8,539 bases of DNA, from positions 1-8,539 of the forward strand of contig JAKAMV010000389.1 of the NCBI GenBank assembly GCA_021812735.1. The letters are read 5' to 3'. Positions 1 to 8,346 of this stretch are shown here, in pieces (the first letter of the stretch is position 1; every line of letters begins with the position of its first letter). The notes beneath the pieces are model-generated. The model saw only the letters and a list, made by a program, of their open reading frames with translations, searched no databases and was not told the DNA's origin. This stretch comes from Chloroflexota bacterium (GTDB lineage: Bacteria > Chloroflexota > Limnocylindria > Limnocylindrales > CSP1-4). A program made the translations under genes and the position numbers.

Positions 1-383
1 ACCTGTTCATGGTCTTCGGCGAGCCCGACATCGAGCTCCGGACGCTCGCGGACGGACGTCTCCAGGCCGAGGTCCGCGGCCTCGACGTCTACGACCCGAC
101 GACGGGCGAGCTGCGCTCGTCGTCGGTCGACGACATCGCCGCCTGGTTCCTCGACACCGCCTACGACGGCGACGCCTTCTTCGTCCGCCACGCCTACTTC
201 ACCGGCGCCGACGACCCCTACGACAAGCTCCGCCGCGCCCTCCGCGCCGACATCAGCGAGGAGGCGTGGGCCTCGGTCAACTCCACGGTCTCGCGCTCGT
301 TCCCGCGGCCCGCGACGGGCAGGATCGCCGTGAAGGTGATCAACCACTACGGCGACGAGGTGCTCAAGGTGCTGGCGGTCTAG
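1..383 (+). CDS. C-terminal part of a probable type III-like site-specific DNA (adenine) methyltransferase
   Basis: Only the last ~127 codons are present. The frame is open from the left edge (Leu-Phe before the Met at position 9) to a TAG at 381-383, so the Met at 9 is very likely internal. Visible stretches include VFGEPDIEL, GLDVYDPTTGEL, a segment like AAWFLDTAYDG followed by FFVRHAYFTG, and the closing VKVINHYGDEVLKV. From memory these match the C-terminal region of COG2189-type modification methyltransferases (Mod subunits), which transfer a methyl group from S-adenosylmethionine to adenine. The catalytic DPPY and FxGxG motifs would lie upstream and cannot be checked here. No restriction (res) gene follows: the next genes are on the opposite strand and belong to a toxin-antitoxin pair. 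Any partner nuclease would have to be upstream or lost. The family call comes only from the tail and could also fit another SAM-dependent or accessory restriction-modification protein. Confidence 0.55.
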   Translation, partial: LFMVFGEPDIELRTLADGRLQAEVRGLDVYDPTTGELRSSSVDDIAAWFLDTAYDGDAFFVRHAYFTGADDPYDKLRRALRADISEEAWASVNSTVSRSFPRPATGRIAVKVINHYGDEVLKVLAV

Positions 384-455
384 CGCCCTGGCCCCGAGCG
401 CGGGTACCTGCCCCCCGGCCTCGCCGCCACCAGCTGGCGATCCCGCTCCGGCCAG

Positions 456-1160
456 TCACGGCGAGATGCGGGAGGCGAAGGCCGTGACCACCGGGACCTC
501 AGCCCGCCATGCCGTCGCGACGGCGGCCTCGAGGCGGGCCAAGACATCGGCGGGCACGTCGGGCGCGGTCCCGTCCCCGAAGCTGATCAGGCAACAAAGG
601 AACAGGGCGCCGGGGAACACGAAGCTCGGCTCGAAGATCGTCGTCGCGCAGCCGATGATGTCCGGGAGCTCGCAGCCCGCCCCGAGCAGCGCATCGACGT
701 CCACGTAGTCCCTCCACTCGGAGCGGTCCAGGAGCGCCTTGGAGTTGGTGCCGGCGAGATCATCGATCGACGCGATGACGAGGCCGTTGTCGGCCGCGAT
801 GGACTGCTCGGCGACGAGCTGGAGGTTCATGCCGCCGGAGAACGAGACCTTCACACCACCGGGCGTCAGGAGCGTGAGCGCGTTCTCGCGCGAGTCCACC
901 ACCTCGACGCGCCCGAGGAAGGCAACGGCCGCGAGCAGCTGACCGGGCGAGAACGGCTCTGAGGAGAAGAAGTCGAAGGCTGCCGACTGACGGTGTCCGA
1001 GCCGTAGCGCGAGCGCGGTTCCGCCGTACAGCACGACGTCAAGCGGGACGTTGCCGAGATCGTCCCAGAGCTGTCGCTGGGCAGGCGGGAGGGTGTCGAG
1101 ACGCAGGTTGCGCTCGATCGGCATGTCCGGGAAGGCGGCGAAGCGCTCGGCTGCGCTCAC
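456..1160 (-). CDS. AbiEii-type nucleotidyltransferase, toxin of a putative type IV-like toxin-antitoxin pair
   Basis: A 234-residue protein starting at GTG (1160-1158). A strong GGAGG lies 5 nt upstream on the minus strand (1170-1166), and the start overlaps the stop of the preceding gene as GTGA. Family motifs seen: GGTALALRLGHRQS at residues 46-59 (nucleotidyltransferase motif I), FDFFS at 62-66, the segment DDLAGTNSKALLDR around Lys141, and RDYVDVDALL at 150-159 with Asp151 and Asp154. These match the DUF1814/AbiEii (MenT-like) fold, whose members transfer nucleotides to RNA or protein targets and act as toxins in abortive-infection modules. An oddity is that the usual (V/A)DFDFF reads AAFDFF here, so the first Asp of DxD is Ala61 while Asp63 is kept; I checked this in the nucleotides. 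Activity may be altered or lost. The gene is last in its operon, convergent with the methyltransferase tail 72 bp away. The family call is solid; the toxin role is inferred from family and context. Confidence 0.82.
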   Translation of the reverse strand: MSAAERFAAFPDMPIERNLRLDTLPPAQRQLWDDLGNVPLDVVLYGGTALALRLGHRQSAAFDFFSSEPFSPGQLLAAVAFLGRVEVVDSRENALTLLTPGGVKVSFSGGMNLQLVAEQSIAADNGLVIASIDDLAGTNSKALLDRSEWRDYVDVDALLGAGCELPDIIGCATTIFEPSFVFPGALFLCCLISFGDGTAPDVPADVLARLEAAVATAWRAEVPVVTAFASRISP

Positions 1161-1714
1161 GTGGTCCTCCGGACGGGCAGCGGCAGGTCTCGGCTCATTC
1201 CCAGCACGATCAGCCAGAAGCGCCAGCCTCGGGGGTCGAAGACGCCAGCCGGAGCCTCGGCGATCGCTCGGCGCAAGCCGTCCCGGCCGAATGCCCGCTC
1301 GAGGTCCTGCACGTCCTCCAGCGAGCCCTTCGCGAGGCCGTGCGCGATGAAGTAGGAGGGTCGGGACAGCGTCTGCTCAGGTCCCTGCCACCACACTACC
1401 CGCCTGGCGATGGCCGCCAGCCGTTCGTCCGATGGCCGAGCGGCCCGGTCACGGAACGCCCTGACCTCGGCCTCGGACCACACGCGGCCGCTCGCGAGGG
1501 CCGAGATCGGCCGCGGGAAGTCCGACCGACTGGCCCAGTCGCGGACGAAGTTCGGCGGGCGCACGCCGAGGATGGACGCCGCCTCCCGAGTGCCAACCAC
1601 ACGGGCCGTCACGAGGACGGCGACGGCTTCGCCCTTGCGCAGCGAGGCCGGCTCGCCGCCTCGCTCCGCCAGCCAGCCCAGCCCACGGATGTAGCGCTTC
1701 GCCAGCGTGCGCAT
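1157..1714 (-). CDS. Helix-turn-helix antitoxin-like protein with an extra C-terminal domain, partner of the AbiEii-type protein
   Basis: A 185-residue protein. Residues 40-90 read as an excisionase/MerR-like winged helix: VGTREAASILGV, then NFVRDWASR, then FPRPI and a closing RVWSEAEVRAFRDR. Residues ~100-172 form a second region (IARRVVWW, then a helical stretch, then VFDPRGWRFWLIVLG). It resembles the domain of small proteins commonly encoded just upstream of AbiEii-type nucleotidyltransferases; from memory the name is DUF6922, which I am not certain of. The 4-bp GTGA overlap with the next gene implies coupled translation, as in an antitoxin-toxin operon. The ATG start lies 7 nt from a perfect 17-bp palindrome and has no good Shine-Dalgarno, so the transcript may be leaderless. 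A later GTG at Val35 (1612-1610) would still keep the whole HTH. Residues 1-34 are unremarkable and could be non-conserved. Inferred role: neutralises its neighbour and represses its own operon. Confidence 0.66.
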   Translation of the reverse strand: MRTLAKRYIRGLGWLAERGGEPASLRKGEAVAVLVTARVVGTREAASILGVRPPNFVRDWASRSDFPRPISALASGRVWSEAEVRAFRDRAARPSDERLAAIARRVVWWQGPEQTLSRPSYFIAHGLAKGSLEDVQDLERAFGRDGLRRAIAEAPAGVFDPRGWRFWLIVLGMSRDLPLPVRRTT

Positions 1715-1720
1715 GCCGCT

Positions 1721-1749
1721 TTGATAACGCTGTTATCACGCACGTTCAA
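1721..1749 (-). promoter_or_regulatory. Possible promoter of the AbiE-like operon
   Basis: Read on the minus strand, TTGAAC (1749-1744) is followed after 17 bp by TATCAA (1726-1721), then 6 nt and the ATG at 1714. The -35 is a good match. The -10 agrees with TATAAT at only four of six positions and lacks the final T. The 17-bp palindrome fills the spacer and the -10, which fits an autoregulated promoter. The distance to ATG would give a leaderless or nearly leaderless mRNA. Confidence 0.38.
1722..1738. promoter_or_regulatory. 17-bp perfect palindrome, putative operator of the AbiE-like operon
   Basis: TGATAAC-GCT-GTTATCA is two perfect 7-bp inverted half-sites around a 3-bp centre. It is AT-rich in an otherwise very GC-rich region and sits between a possible -35 and the start codon of the minus-strand HTH gene. 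An HTH dimer bound here would block transcription. The inverted repeat is directly seen; binding by the 1157-1714 product is inferred. Confidence 0.6.
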
Positions 1750-1825
1750 CCTAGGGCCCGGGCCCCCACGCGGCCCGCTACAACATGGAGTGTCGCCTGC
1801 GGTAGCGACCCAGGCGTCAACTTGT

Positions 1826-1853
1826 TTGACAGTACGGCACGCCGCGCTACGAT
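1826..1853 (+). promoter_or_regulatory. Sigma-70-type promoter of hipBA
   Basis: TTGACA (1826-1831), a 16-bp spacer and TACGAT (1848-1853) give the best consensus promoter in the window. It lies in the AT-richer gap ahead of hipB. Transcription would start near 1860, leaving a leader of about 70 nt that contains a 9-bp inverted repeat. The -35 is also the right arm of a short dyad, GTCAA-N5-TTGAC (1816-1830). Confidence 0.65.
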
Positions 1854-1862
1854 GGCAAAGAA

Positions 1863-1899
1863 GTTTGGCATTTGGACGTGGCACGATCTGATGCCAAAC
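1863..1899. repeat. 9-bp inverted repeat in the hipBA leader, operator or mRNA hairpin
   Basis: GTTTGGCAT (1863-1871) is repeated exactly in inverted form as ATGCCAAAC (1891-1899), with 19 bp between. It begins within a few bases of the predicted transcription start and ends 20 nt before the hipB ribosome-binding site. As DNA the arms could be half-sites for HipB, which in known systems binds dyads around its own promoter. As RNA it could fold into a stem-loop at the 5' end. It differs from the E. coli HipB operator TATCC-N8-GGATA. Confidence 0.55.
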
Positions 1900-1929
1900 A
1901 AGGGTTACTCGAAGCCGCGGGGAAGCGCC

Positions 1930-2217
1930 ATGGACAGGAAGCCGCACACGCAGGTGCCCGCCAGCCTCGCCCCGCGCGACCTCTACCAGCCGCGCGACCT
2001 CGCGGAGGCCATCGTGGAGCTCCGCCGCCAGCGCGGCTGGACCCAGGCGACACTCGCCGAGTGGCTCCACGTGAGCAGGCCCACCGTGGCCCGCCTCGAA
2101 TCCAGTGGCGCGGTGAACATCGCGACTGCGATCCGGGCGCTCACGCTCCTCGGTGCCGTCCCGACCGTCCACCTCAAGACCCAGCGCCTCGTCGCGGACG
2201 AGCGGAGCTACCAGTGA
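1930..2217 (+). CDS. hipB: HipB-like XRE-family antitoxin and repressor
   Basis: A 95-residue protein from the ATG at 1930. GGGGAAG at 1919-1925 serves as ribosome-binding site. Earlier in-frame ATGs exist: the one at 1891 has no ribosome-binding site and lies in an inverted repeat, and the one at 1852 overlaps the promoter -10, so neither is preferred. Residues ~24-77 form a Cro/XRE helix-turn-helix: LAEAIVELRRQRGWTQ, then LAEWLHVSRPTVARLES (recognition helix near residues 48-58) and IATAIRALTLLGA. HipB proteins bind and inhibit HipA and repress the hipBA promoter as dimers. The gene overlaps hipA by 4 bp (GTGA), so the two are translationally coupled. The N-terminal ~20 residues (a basic start, then PRDLYQPRD) precede the HTH. 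The product is expected in the cytoplasm on DNA or in complex with HipA. The call rests on the HTH and the immediate hipA partner. Confidence 0.85.
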   Translation: MDRKPHTQVPASLAPRDLYQPRDLAEAIVELRRQRGWTQATLAEWLHVSRPTVARLESSGAVNIATAIRALTLLGAVPTVHLKTQRLVADERSYQ

Positions 2218-3479
2218 CGGACCGCCTCGCGGTCTGGCTCGGCGGGAACCGCGTCGGCGCCATCGAGCGGGCCGGCGACACCATCCGGTACCTCCCGGCA
2301 GTCGACGCTCCCCTGTCCGTCGCGTCGGCCGGCCTCGCCCCGTGGTCGCCCGAGCTCACCCGCAACTGGTTCGACGGCCTCCTGCCCGAGGAGGGTCGGC
2401 GAACCAGACTGGCTGCGCGCTTCGGCCTCCGCCCTGAGGACACCTTCGGGCTCCTGCGCGAGGTCGGCTGGGAGTGCGCCGGCGCTGTCGCGGTCCTGCC
2501 CGAGGAACGCACGCCTGGACCCGGCTCCTACAGGCCGGTTCGCAACCGCGAGCTCGGCAAGATCCTCGACGCGCTCCCGTCGATCGCGGAACTGCCCGAC
2601 GAGGCGGTGCGTATGTCGCTCGGCGGCGCCAAGGACAAGCTCCTCGTGGCGTGGCGCGAAGGCGGCTGGGCCCTTCCCCTCAACGGGGCGCCGTCAACAC
2701 ACATCCTCAAGCCCGAGCCAGAGCGCTTCCCGGGGCTGGCGGTCGCCGAGGCGTGGGCCCTGGCGGTGGCTGCCTCCGCCACCGCGGCGTCCGAGGCGCG
2801 AGTGGACCACGACCTCGGATCGCGTCCCGTCCTGGTCGTGACCCGCTTCGACCGCGAGACCACGCCGACCGGGGAGATCCGCCGCCAGCACCAGGAGGAC
2901 CTGTGCCAGGCGATCGGCGCACCCCCGCTCGCCAAGTACGCACCCAATCCGCTCCGCCCCGAGTCGCCGTCCCTCGCGAAGCTCGCTGGCATCCTCGCGG
3001 AGCGCGCTGCCGACCCGCCCGAGGAGCTCTCCCGCCTCCTCACCCAGGTTGCGGTGTCGGTGGCGCTGCGCAACGCCGACCTCCACGCCAAGAACCTCTC
3101 GATCATCAACGACCGGGGTGTCGCCCGGCTGGCACCCGTGTACGACGTCGCCCCGACGACGGCGTTCATCGAGCGCCAGAGTTCCATGGGCCTGCCGGTC
3201 GGCGGGACGTGGAGGATCGACGAGATCGGCAGGGCGCACCTGTTGCGCGAGGCGCAGGCGTGGGGCGTCCCGCAGGGAGTCGCCCGCTCCGTCGTCGATG
3301 CGACGGTCGAGGCGCTCGGCGTGGGGGTGGCGCGGGCGGACGGGCTGTGGCCGGAGGTGAGCCCGAAGGCGCGCCAGCAGGCGGTCGCGGGCATCCTCGC
3401 CGTCTCGCTCCAAGACCCCGGCCGGCGAGCTGTCTCGGCTCGCCGCCAGCGCGCAACGACGGCCTCCCACGGCGGCTAG
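2214..3479 (+). CDS. hipA: HipA-type serine/threonine kinase toxin
   Basis: A 421-residue protein starting at a GTG that overlaps the hipB stop, close in length to E. coli HipA (~440). The N-terminal HipA_N-like domain covers residues 1-100: FDGLLPEEGRRTRLA near 53-67, then AGAVAVLPE at 89-97. The kinase core follows. The glycine-rich loop VRMSLGGAKDKL (132-143) carries Ser135, aligning with autophosphorylated Ser150 of E. coli HipA. THILKPE holds Lys166, followed by RFDR (211-214) and QEDLCQAIG (227-235). NADLHAKNLSI (287-297) carries the catalytic Asp289, and PVYD the metal-binding Asp311. All key residues look intact, so the kinase is probably active. E. coli HipA phosphorylates glutamyl-tRNA synthetase and induces a persister-like state; the target here is unknown. 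The last ~20 residues are a basic, low-complexity tail. Confidence 0.92.
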   Translation: MTDRLAVWLGGNRVGAIERAGDTIRYLPAVDAPLSVASAGLAPWSPELTRNWFDGLLPEEGRRTRLAARFGLRPEDTFGLLREVGWECAGAVAVLPEERTPGPGSYRPVRNRELGKILDALPSIAELPDEAVRMSLGGAKDKLLVAWREGGWALPLNGAPSTHILKPEPERFPGLAVAEAWALAVAASATAASEARVDHDLGSRPVLVVTRFDRETTPTGEIRRQHQEDLCQAIGAPPLAKYAPNPLRPESPSLAKLAGILAERAADPPEELSRLLTQVAVSVALRNADLHAKNLSIINDRGVARLAPVYDVAPTTAFIERQSSMGLPVGGTWRIDEIGRAHLLREAQAWGVPQGVARSVVDATVEALGVGVARADGLWPEVSPKARQQAVAGILAVSLQDPGRRAVSARRQRATTASHGG

Positions 3480-3497
3480 CAGGCGGGCAGGCAGCGC

Positions 3498-3512
3498 CAC
3501 GGGCGGCCCGTG
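3498..3512 (+). terminator. GC hairpin after hipA, possible terminator
   Basis: CACGGG-CGG-CCCGTG is a perfect 6-bp stem with a 3-nt loop, 18 nt after the hipA stop. No U-run follows, so it is not a classical intrinsic terminator. It could still end or stabilise the hipBA transcript before metK. Confidence 0.33.
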
Positions 3513-3551
3513 ACCCCCGGATGGGCCAGACCGCTCCGGCGCGCGCTCTGC

Positions 3552-3557
3552 TACGCT
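3552..3557 (+). promoter_or_regulatory. Possible -10 element of metK
   Basis: TACGCT in the 118-bp hipA-metK gap fits a TANNNT -10 and would give a leader of roughly 35 nt before the metK ATG. No convincing -35 is present 16-18 bp upstream. No SAM riboswitch-like structure was recognised in the gap, which is short for one. Confidence 0.27.
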
Positions 3558-3597
3558 CGCCCGGGAGGCCGTCGTCGCGCGCCTCGCTGGGAGTCTC

Positions 3598-4788
3598 ATG
3601 AGCATCGTTGACGCGCCGCAGTACCTGTTCACGTCCGAGTCGGTGACCGAGGGCCACCCGGACAAGATGTGCGACCAGATCTCGGACGCCATCCTCGACA
3701 GCATCCTCCGGGTGGACCCGAGGGCCCGCGTCGCGTGCGAGACCGCCACCACCACCGGCCTCGTGCTGGTGTTCGGCGAGATCACCTGCGACGGCTACGT
3801 CGAGTTCCAGGACATCGTGCGCGACACGGTCCGCGACATCGGCTACACCCGGGCGGACTACGGGTTCGACTACCAGACCTGCGGCACGCTGGTGAGCGTC
3901 AAGGCGCAGTCGCCGGACATCGCCCGGGGCGTGGACGCCTCGCCCGCCCACGAGCAGGGCGCCGGCGACCAGGGGATGATGTTCGGCTACGCGTGCAACG
4001 AGACGCCCGAGCTCATGCCGCTGCCCATCGCCCTGGCCCACCGCATGGCGCGGCGGCTGGCCGAGGTGCGCAAGGAGCGCTCCATCCCCTACCTGCGGCC
4101 GGACGGCAAGACGCAGGTCACCGTGGAGTACGCGCACGGCAAGCCCGTGGCGGTGCGAACCGTGGTCGTCGCCACCCAGCACGACCCGGGCATCGCCCAC
4201 GACCGCATCGCCGCGGACGTGACCGAGCAGGTGGTGATGCCCTCGATCCCGGCCGCGCTCCGGGCGCAGGACCCGGTGGTCCACGTCAACCCCACGGGCC
4301 GGTTCGTGATCGGCGGGCCCATGGGCGATGCCGGCCTCACGGGCCGCAAGATCATCGTGGACTCGTACGGCGGGATGGCCCGCCACGGCGGCGGCGCCTT
4401 CTCCGGCAAGGACCCGTCCAAGGTGGACCGGTCCGCGACGTACGCCGCGCGCTGGGTGGCCAAGAACGTGGTGGCGGCGGGCCTCGCGGACCGGTTCGAG
4501 GTGGAGGTTGCCTACGGCATCGGCATCGCCAAGCCGATCTCCGTGTCCATCGAGACGTTCGGCACCGGCCGGGTCCCCGACGAGCGGATCCTGGCGCTGA
4601 TCGACCGCCACTTCGACCTGCGGCCCGGCGCCATCATCTCCGACCTGGACCTGTTGCGCCCCATCTACCGGCAGACCGCGGCGTACGGCCACTTCGGCCG
4701 GACCGACGTGGACCTGCCGTGGGAGCACACGGACCGGGCGGCCGCCCTGGCGGCGGACGCCGGGCTGCCGGAGCCGGCCGCGATCTGA
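3598..4788 (+). CDS. metK: S-adenosylmethionine synthetase (methionine adenosyltransferase)
   Basis: A 396-residue enzyme of normal length that makes S-adenosylmethionine from ATP and L-methionine, releasing phosphate and diphosphate in the cytoplasm. The start is the ATG at 3598, with GGGAG at 3589-3593 as ribosome-binding site. N-terminal signatures are [13 protein letters not shown] (11-23, active-site His20) and DQISDAILD. They are followed by ETATTTGLV (48-56) and [10 protein letters not shown]. The diagnostic [12 protein letters not shown] is at 121-132, and the phosphate-binding loop [17 protein letters not shown] at 264-280. The C-terminal part has [11 protein letters not shown] (306-316), and [17 protein letters not shown] (351-367) completes the fold. 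All three domains are complete. It is the first gene of the core-gene part and lies directly beside the hipBA operon. Its product is also the methyl donor for the methyltransferase at the left edge, but the spacing does not suggest a shared operon. Confidence 0.98.
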   Translation: MSIVDAPQYLFTSESVTEGHPDKMCDQISDAILDSILRVDPRARVACETATTTGLVLVFGEITCDGYVEFQDIVRDTVRDIGYTRADYGFDYQTCGTLVSVKAQSPDIARGVDASPAHEQGAGDQGMMFGYACNETPELMPLPIALAHRMARRLAEVRKERSIPYLRPDGKTQVTVEYAHGKPVAVRTVVVATQHDPGIAHDRIAADVTEQVVMPSIPAALRAQDPVVHVNPTGRFVIGGPMGDAGLTGRKIIVDSYGGMARHGGGAFSGKDPSKVDRSATYAARWVAKNVVAAGLADRFEVEVAYGIGIAKPISVSIETFGTGRVPDERILALIDRHFDLRPGAIISDLDLLRPIYRQTAAYGHFGRTDVDLPWEHTDRAAALAADAGLPEPAAI

Positions 4789-4835
4789 GGCGGCAGGGGG
4801 CCGAGCCGCCCGGGACCTGAGCCGGCCGTGAGGCC

Positions 4836-4861
4836 GCTCCGGACCGCCGGGGCCCCGGAGC
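4836..4861 (+). repeat. Inverted repeat between metK and the kinase gene
   Basis: GCTCCGG (4836-4842) and CCGGAGC (4855-4861) can form a 7-bp stem with a 12-nt loop, 47 nt after the metK stop. It lacks a U-run. It may stabilise the metK 3' end or attenuate read-through. A GTG at 4828 that would extend the next gene lies just before this hairpin, which slightly favours the later ATG as the real start. Confidence 0.35.
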
Positions 4862-4887
4862 AATCGGGAGTCACGTCGGGGGGCGAC

Positions 4888-7185
<2,298 letters not shown>

Positions 7186-7201
7186 CGCCCGGGCGGCTCC
7201 G

Positions 7202-7207
7202 TAGAAT
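7202..7207 (+). promoter_or_regulatory. -10 element of a probable leaderless manC transcript
   Basis: TAGAAT sits in the 28-bp gap after the kinase stop and is followed by exactly 6 nt and the manC ATG. No Shine-Dalgarno precedes that ATG. This TANNNT-N6-start layout is typical of leaderless genes in high-GC bacteria. No good -35 is visible. Confidence 0.55.
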
Positions 7208-7213
7208 GCCCCG

Positions 7214-8293
7214 ATGCAGATCGTGATCCTGGCCGGGGGCGGCGGCACGCGCCTGCGGCCCCTGAGCACCGCGGCGCGCCCGAAGCCCTTCCTGCCGCTC
7301 CTGCCGGGCGGGGAGACGCTCCTCGGGCGGACCGTCGCGAGGCTCCGCGGGCCGGAGCTGCCCGGCCAGCCCGACATCGCGGTCGTGGTGTCGCCCGCGT
7401 GGGCGGCGATGGCGGCGGCGCAGGCGCCCGGGGCCCGCCTCATCATCGAGCCGGAGGGCCGCAACACGGCGCCGGCGATCGCGCTGGCCGCGCTGGAGCC
7501 CGGCGGCGACCCGGACGAGGTGATGGTCGTGCTGCCCGCCGACCACCGGATCGACCCCGCCCGGGAGGGCGCCTTCCGGGCCGTGCTGGCGGCCGCCGCC
7601 ACCGGCCTCGCCACCGGCGCGTTCGGTGTCGCGTCGCCGCTCGTCACGCTCGGCGTCGCGGTGACCCGCCCCGCCACCGAGTACGGCTACCTGCGGCCCG
7701 ACCTCGGGCGGGGGGAGCGCGTGGCCGGCCTGGACGCGTTCCCGCTGGCGGCGTTCGAGGAGAAGCCGGGCGCGGAGCGGGCCCGGGAGCTGGGGGCGAT
7801 GCCCGGCGTGGCGTGGAACGCGGGGATGTTCCTGTGGCGCCGTCGCGCGATCGTGGGCGCCCTCGAGCGGCACGCGCCGGAGGTGGCGGACGGCGTGCGG
7901 CGCGGACTGGCCGGCGACCTCGCGACGGCCTACGCGGCGCTGCCCTCCCGCTCGATCGACTACGCGGTGATGGAGCCGGCCGCGGCCGCGGGCGCGGTGG
8001 TCATGGCCGCGATGGACGTGGGCTGGACCGACGTCGGGACGTGGCCGGCGCTGCTCGAGGTGCTCGGCGCCCCGGGGGTCGGGGGCGGGGTGGCGGAGGC
8101 CGGCGTGGAGGTCGTCCTCGCGCCCGGCGACCTGGTGGTGGAGCGGTCGGGCGACCGATTGCTCGTGCGCCCCGCGGGCCCGGGCCCGTTTCGCCCGCCC
8201 GCCCCGGTGGCCGTGCTGCGGCGCGCCGCGGGCGCCCGGAGCGTGGTGGAGGCGCTCCGGGACCGCTGCGCCGCCGCCGAGGCCGGGCGCTGA
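7214..8293 (+). CDS. manC: Mannose-1-phosphate guanylyltransferase
   Basis: A 359-residue enzyme that forms GDP-mannose from GTP and mannose 1-phosphate, feeding glycan, exopolysaccharide or glycolipid synthesis in the cytoplasm. Motifs: the nucleotide-binding loop GGGGTRLRPLS at 8-18, catalytic Lys24 in RPKPFLPL, and EGRNTAPAIALAAL (81-94). These are followed by LPADHRI (107-113) and TLGV (145-148). TEYGYL (155-160), FEEKP (181-185), WNAGMFLW (201-208), SIDYAVME (247-254) and WTDVGTW (271-277) complete the sugar-nucleotide transferase set. The length fits the short, monofunctional type: the C-terminal phosphomannose isomerase domain of long ManC/AlgA proteins is absent. The end (280-359) is Pro/Ala/Gly-rich and poorly recognisable. 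The start is supported by the 6-nt distance to a TAGAAT box and by the N-terminal MQIVILAGG strand reaching the loop directly. Other sugar-1-phosphate nucleotidyltransferases are less likely because WNAGMF, SIDYAVME and WTDVGTW are GMP-type motifs. Confidence 0.93.
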   Translation: MQIVILAGGGGTRLRPLSTAARPKPFLPLLPGGETLLGRTVARLRGPELPGQPDIAVVVSPAWAAMAAAQAPGARLIIEPEGRNTAPAIALAALEPGGDPDEVMVVLPADHRIDPAREGAFRAVLAAAATGLATGAFGVASPLVTLGVAVTRPATEYGYLRPDLGRGERVAGLDAFPLAAFEEKPGAERARELGAMPGVAWNAGMFLWRRRAIVGALERHAPEVADGVRRGLAGDLATAYAALPSRSIDYAVMEPAAAAGAVVMAAMDVGWTDVGTWPALLEVLGAPGVGGGVAEAGVEVVLAPGDLVVERSGDRLLVRPAGPGPFRPPAPVAVLRRAAGARSVVEALRDRCAAAEAGR

Positions 8294-8346
8294 CCGCTCG
8301 GGCAGGCGGGCCGATTCCGGGGGGTGTCCGTGGGGCCTGCGGGGTG

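Noticed and set aside
434..455. Small inverted repeat CTGGC-N12-GCCAG between the two convergent gene ends
   Set aside because: Only five pairs with a 12-nt loop and no U-run in either direction; too weak to call a terminator. The 72-bp gap holds nothing else recognised.
1754..1765. Palindrome GGGCCCGGGCCC
   Set aside because: A pure G/C self-complementary run is likely by chance in this composition and has no clear placement relative to a promoter.
1340..1891. A 183-codon plus-strand frame opposite the HTH gene and through the control region
   Set aside because: It would run through both promoters and palindromes, has biased composition and overlaps a better-supported gene.
1852..1932. Upstream in-frame ATGs for hipB at 1852 and 1891
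   Set aside because: The first overlaps the -10 box, the second sits in the inverted repeat without a ribosome-binding site. The ATG at 1930 has one at proper distance.
2694..3785. A 363-codon minus-strand frame opposite hipA
   Set aside because: Antisense to a hipA with intact catalytic motifs and crosses into metK. Composition is shadow-like and there is no recognisable domain.
8302..8340. GCAGGC ... GCCTGC pairing after manC
   Set aside because: Six pairs with a 27-nt loop and no U-run; not convincing as a terminator.
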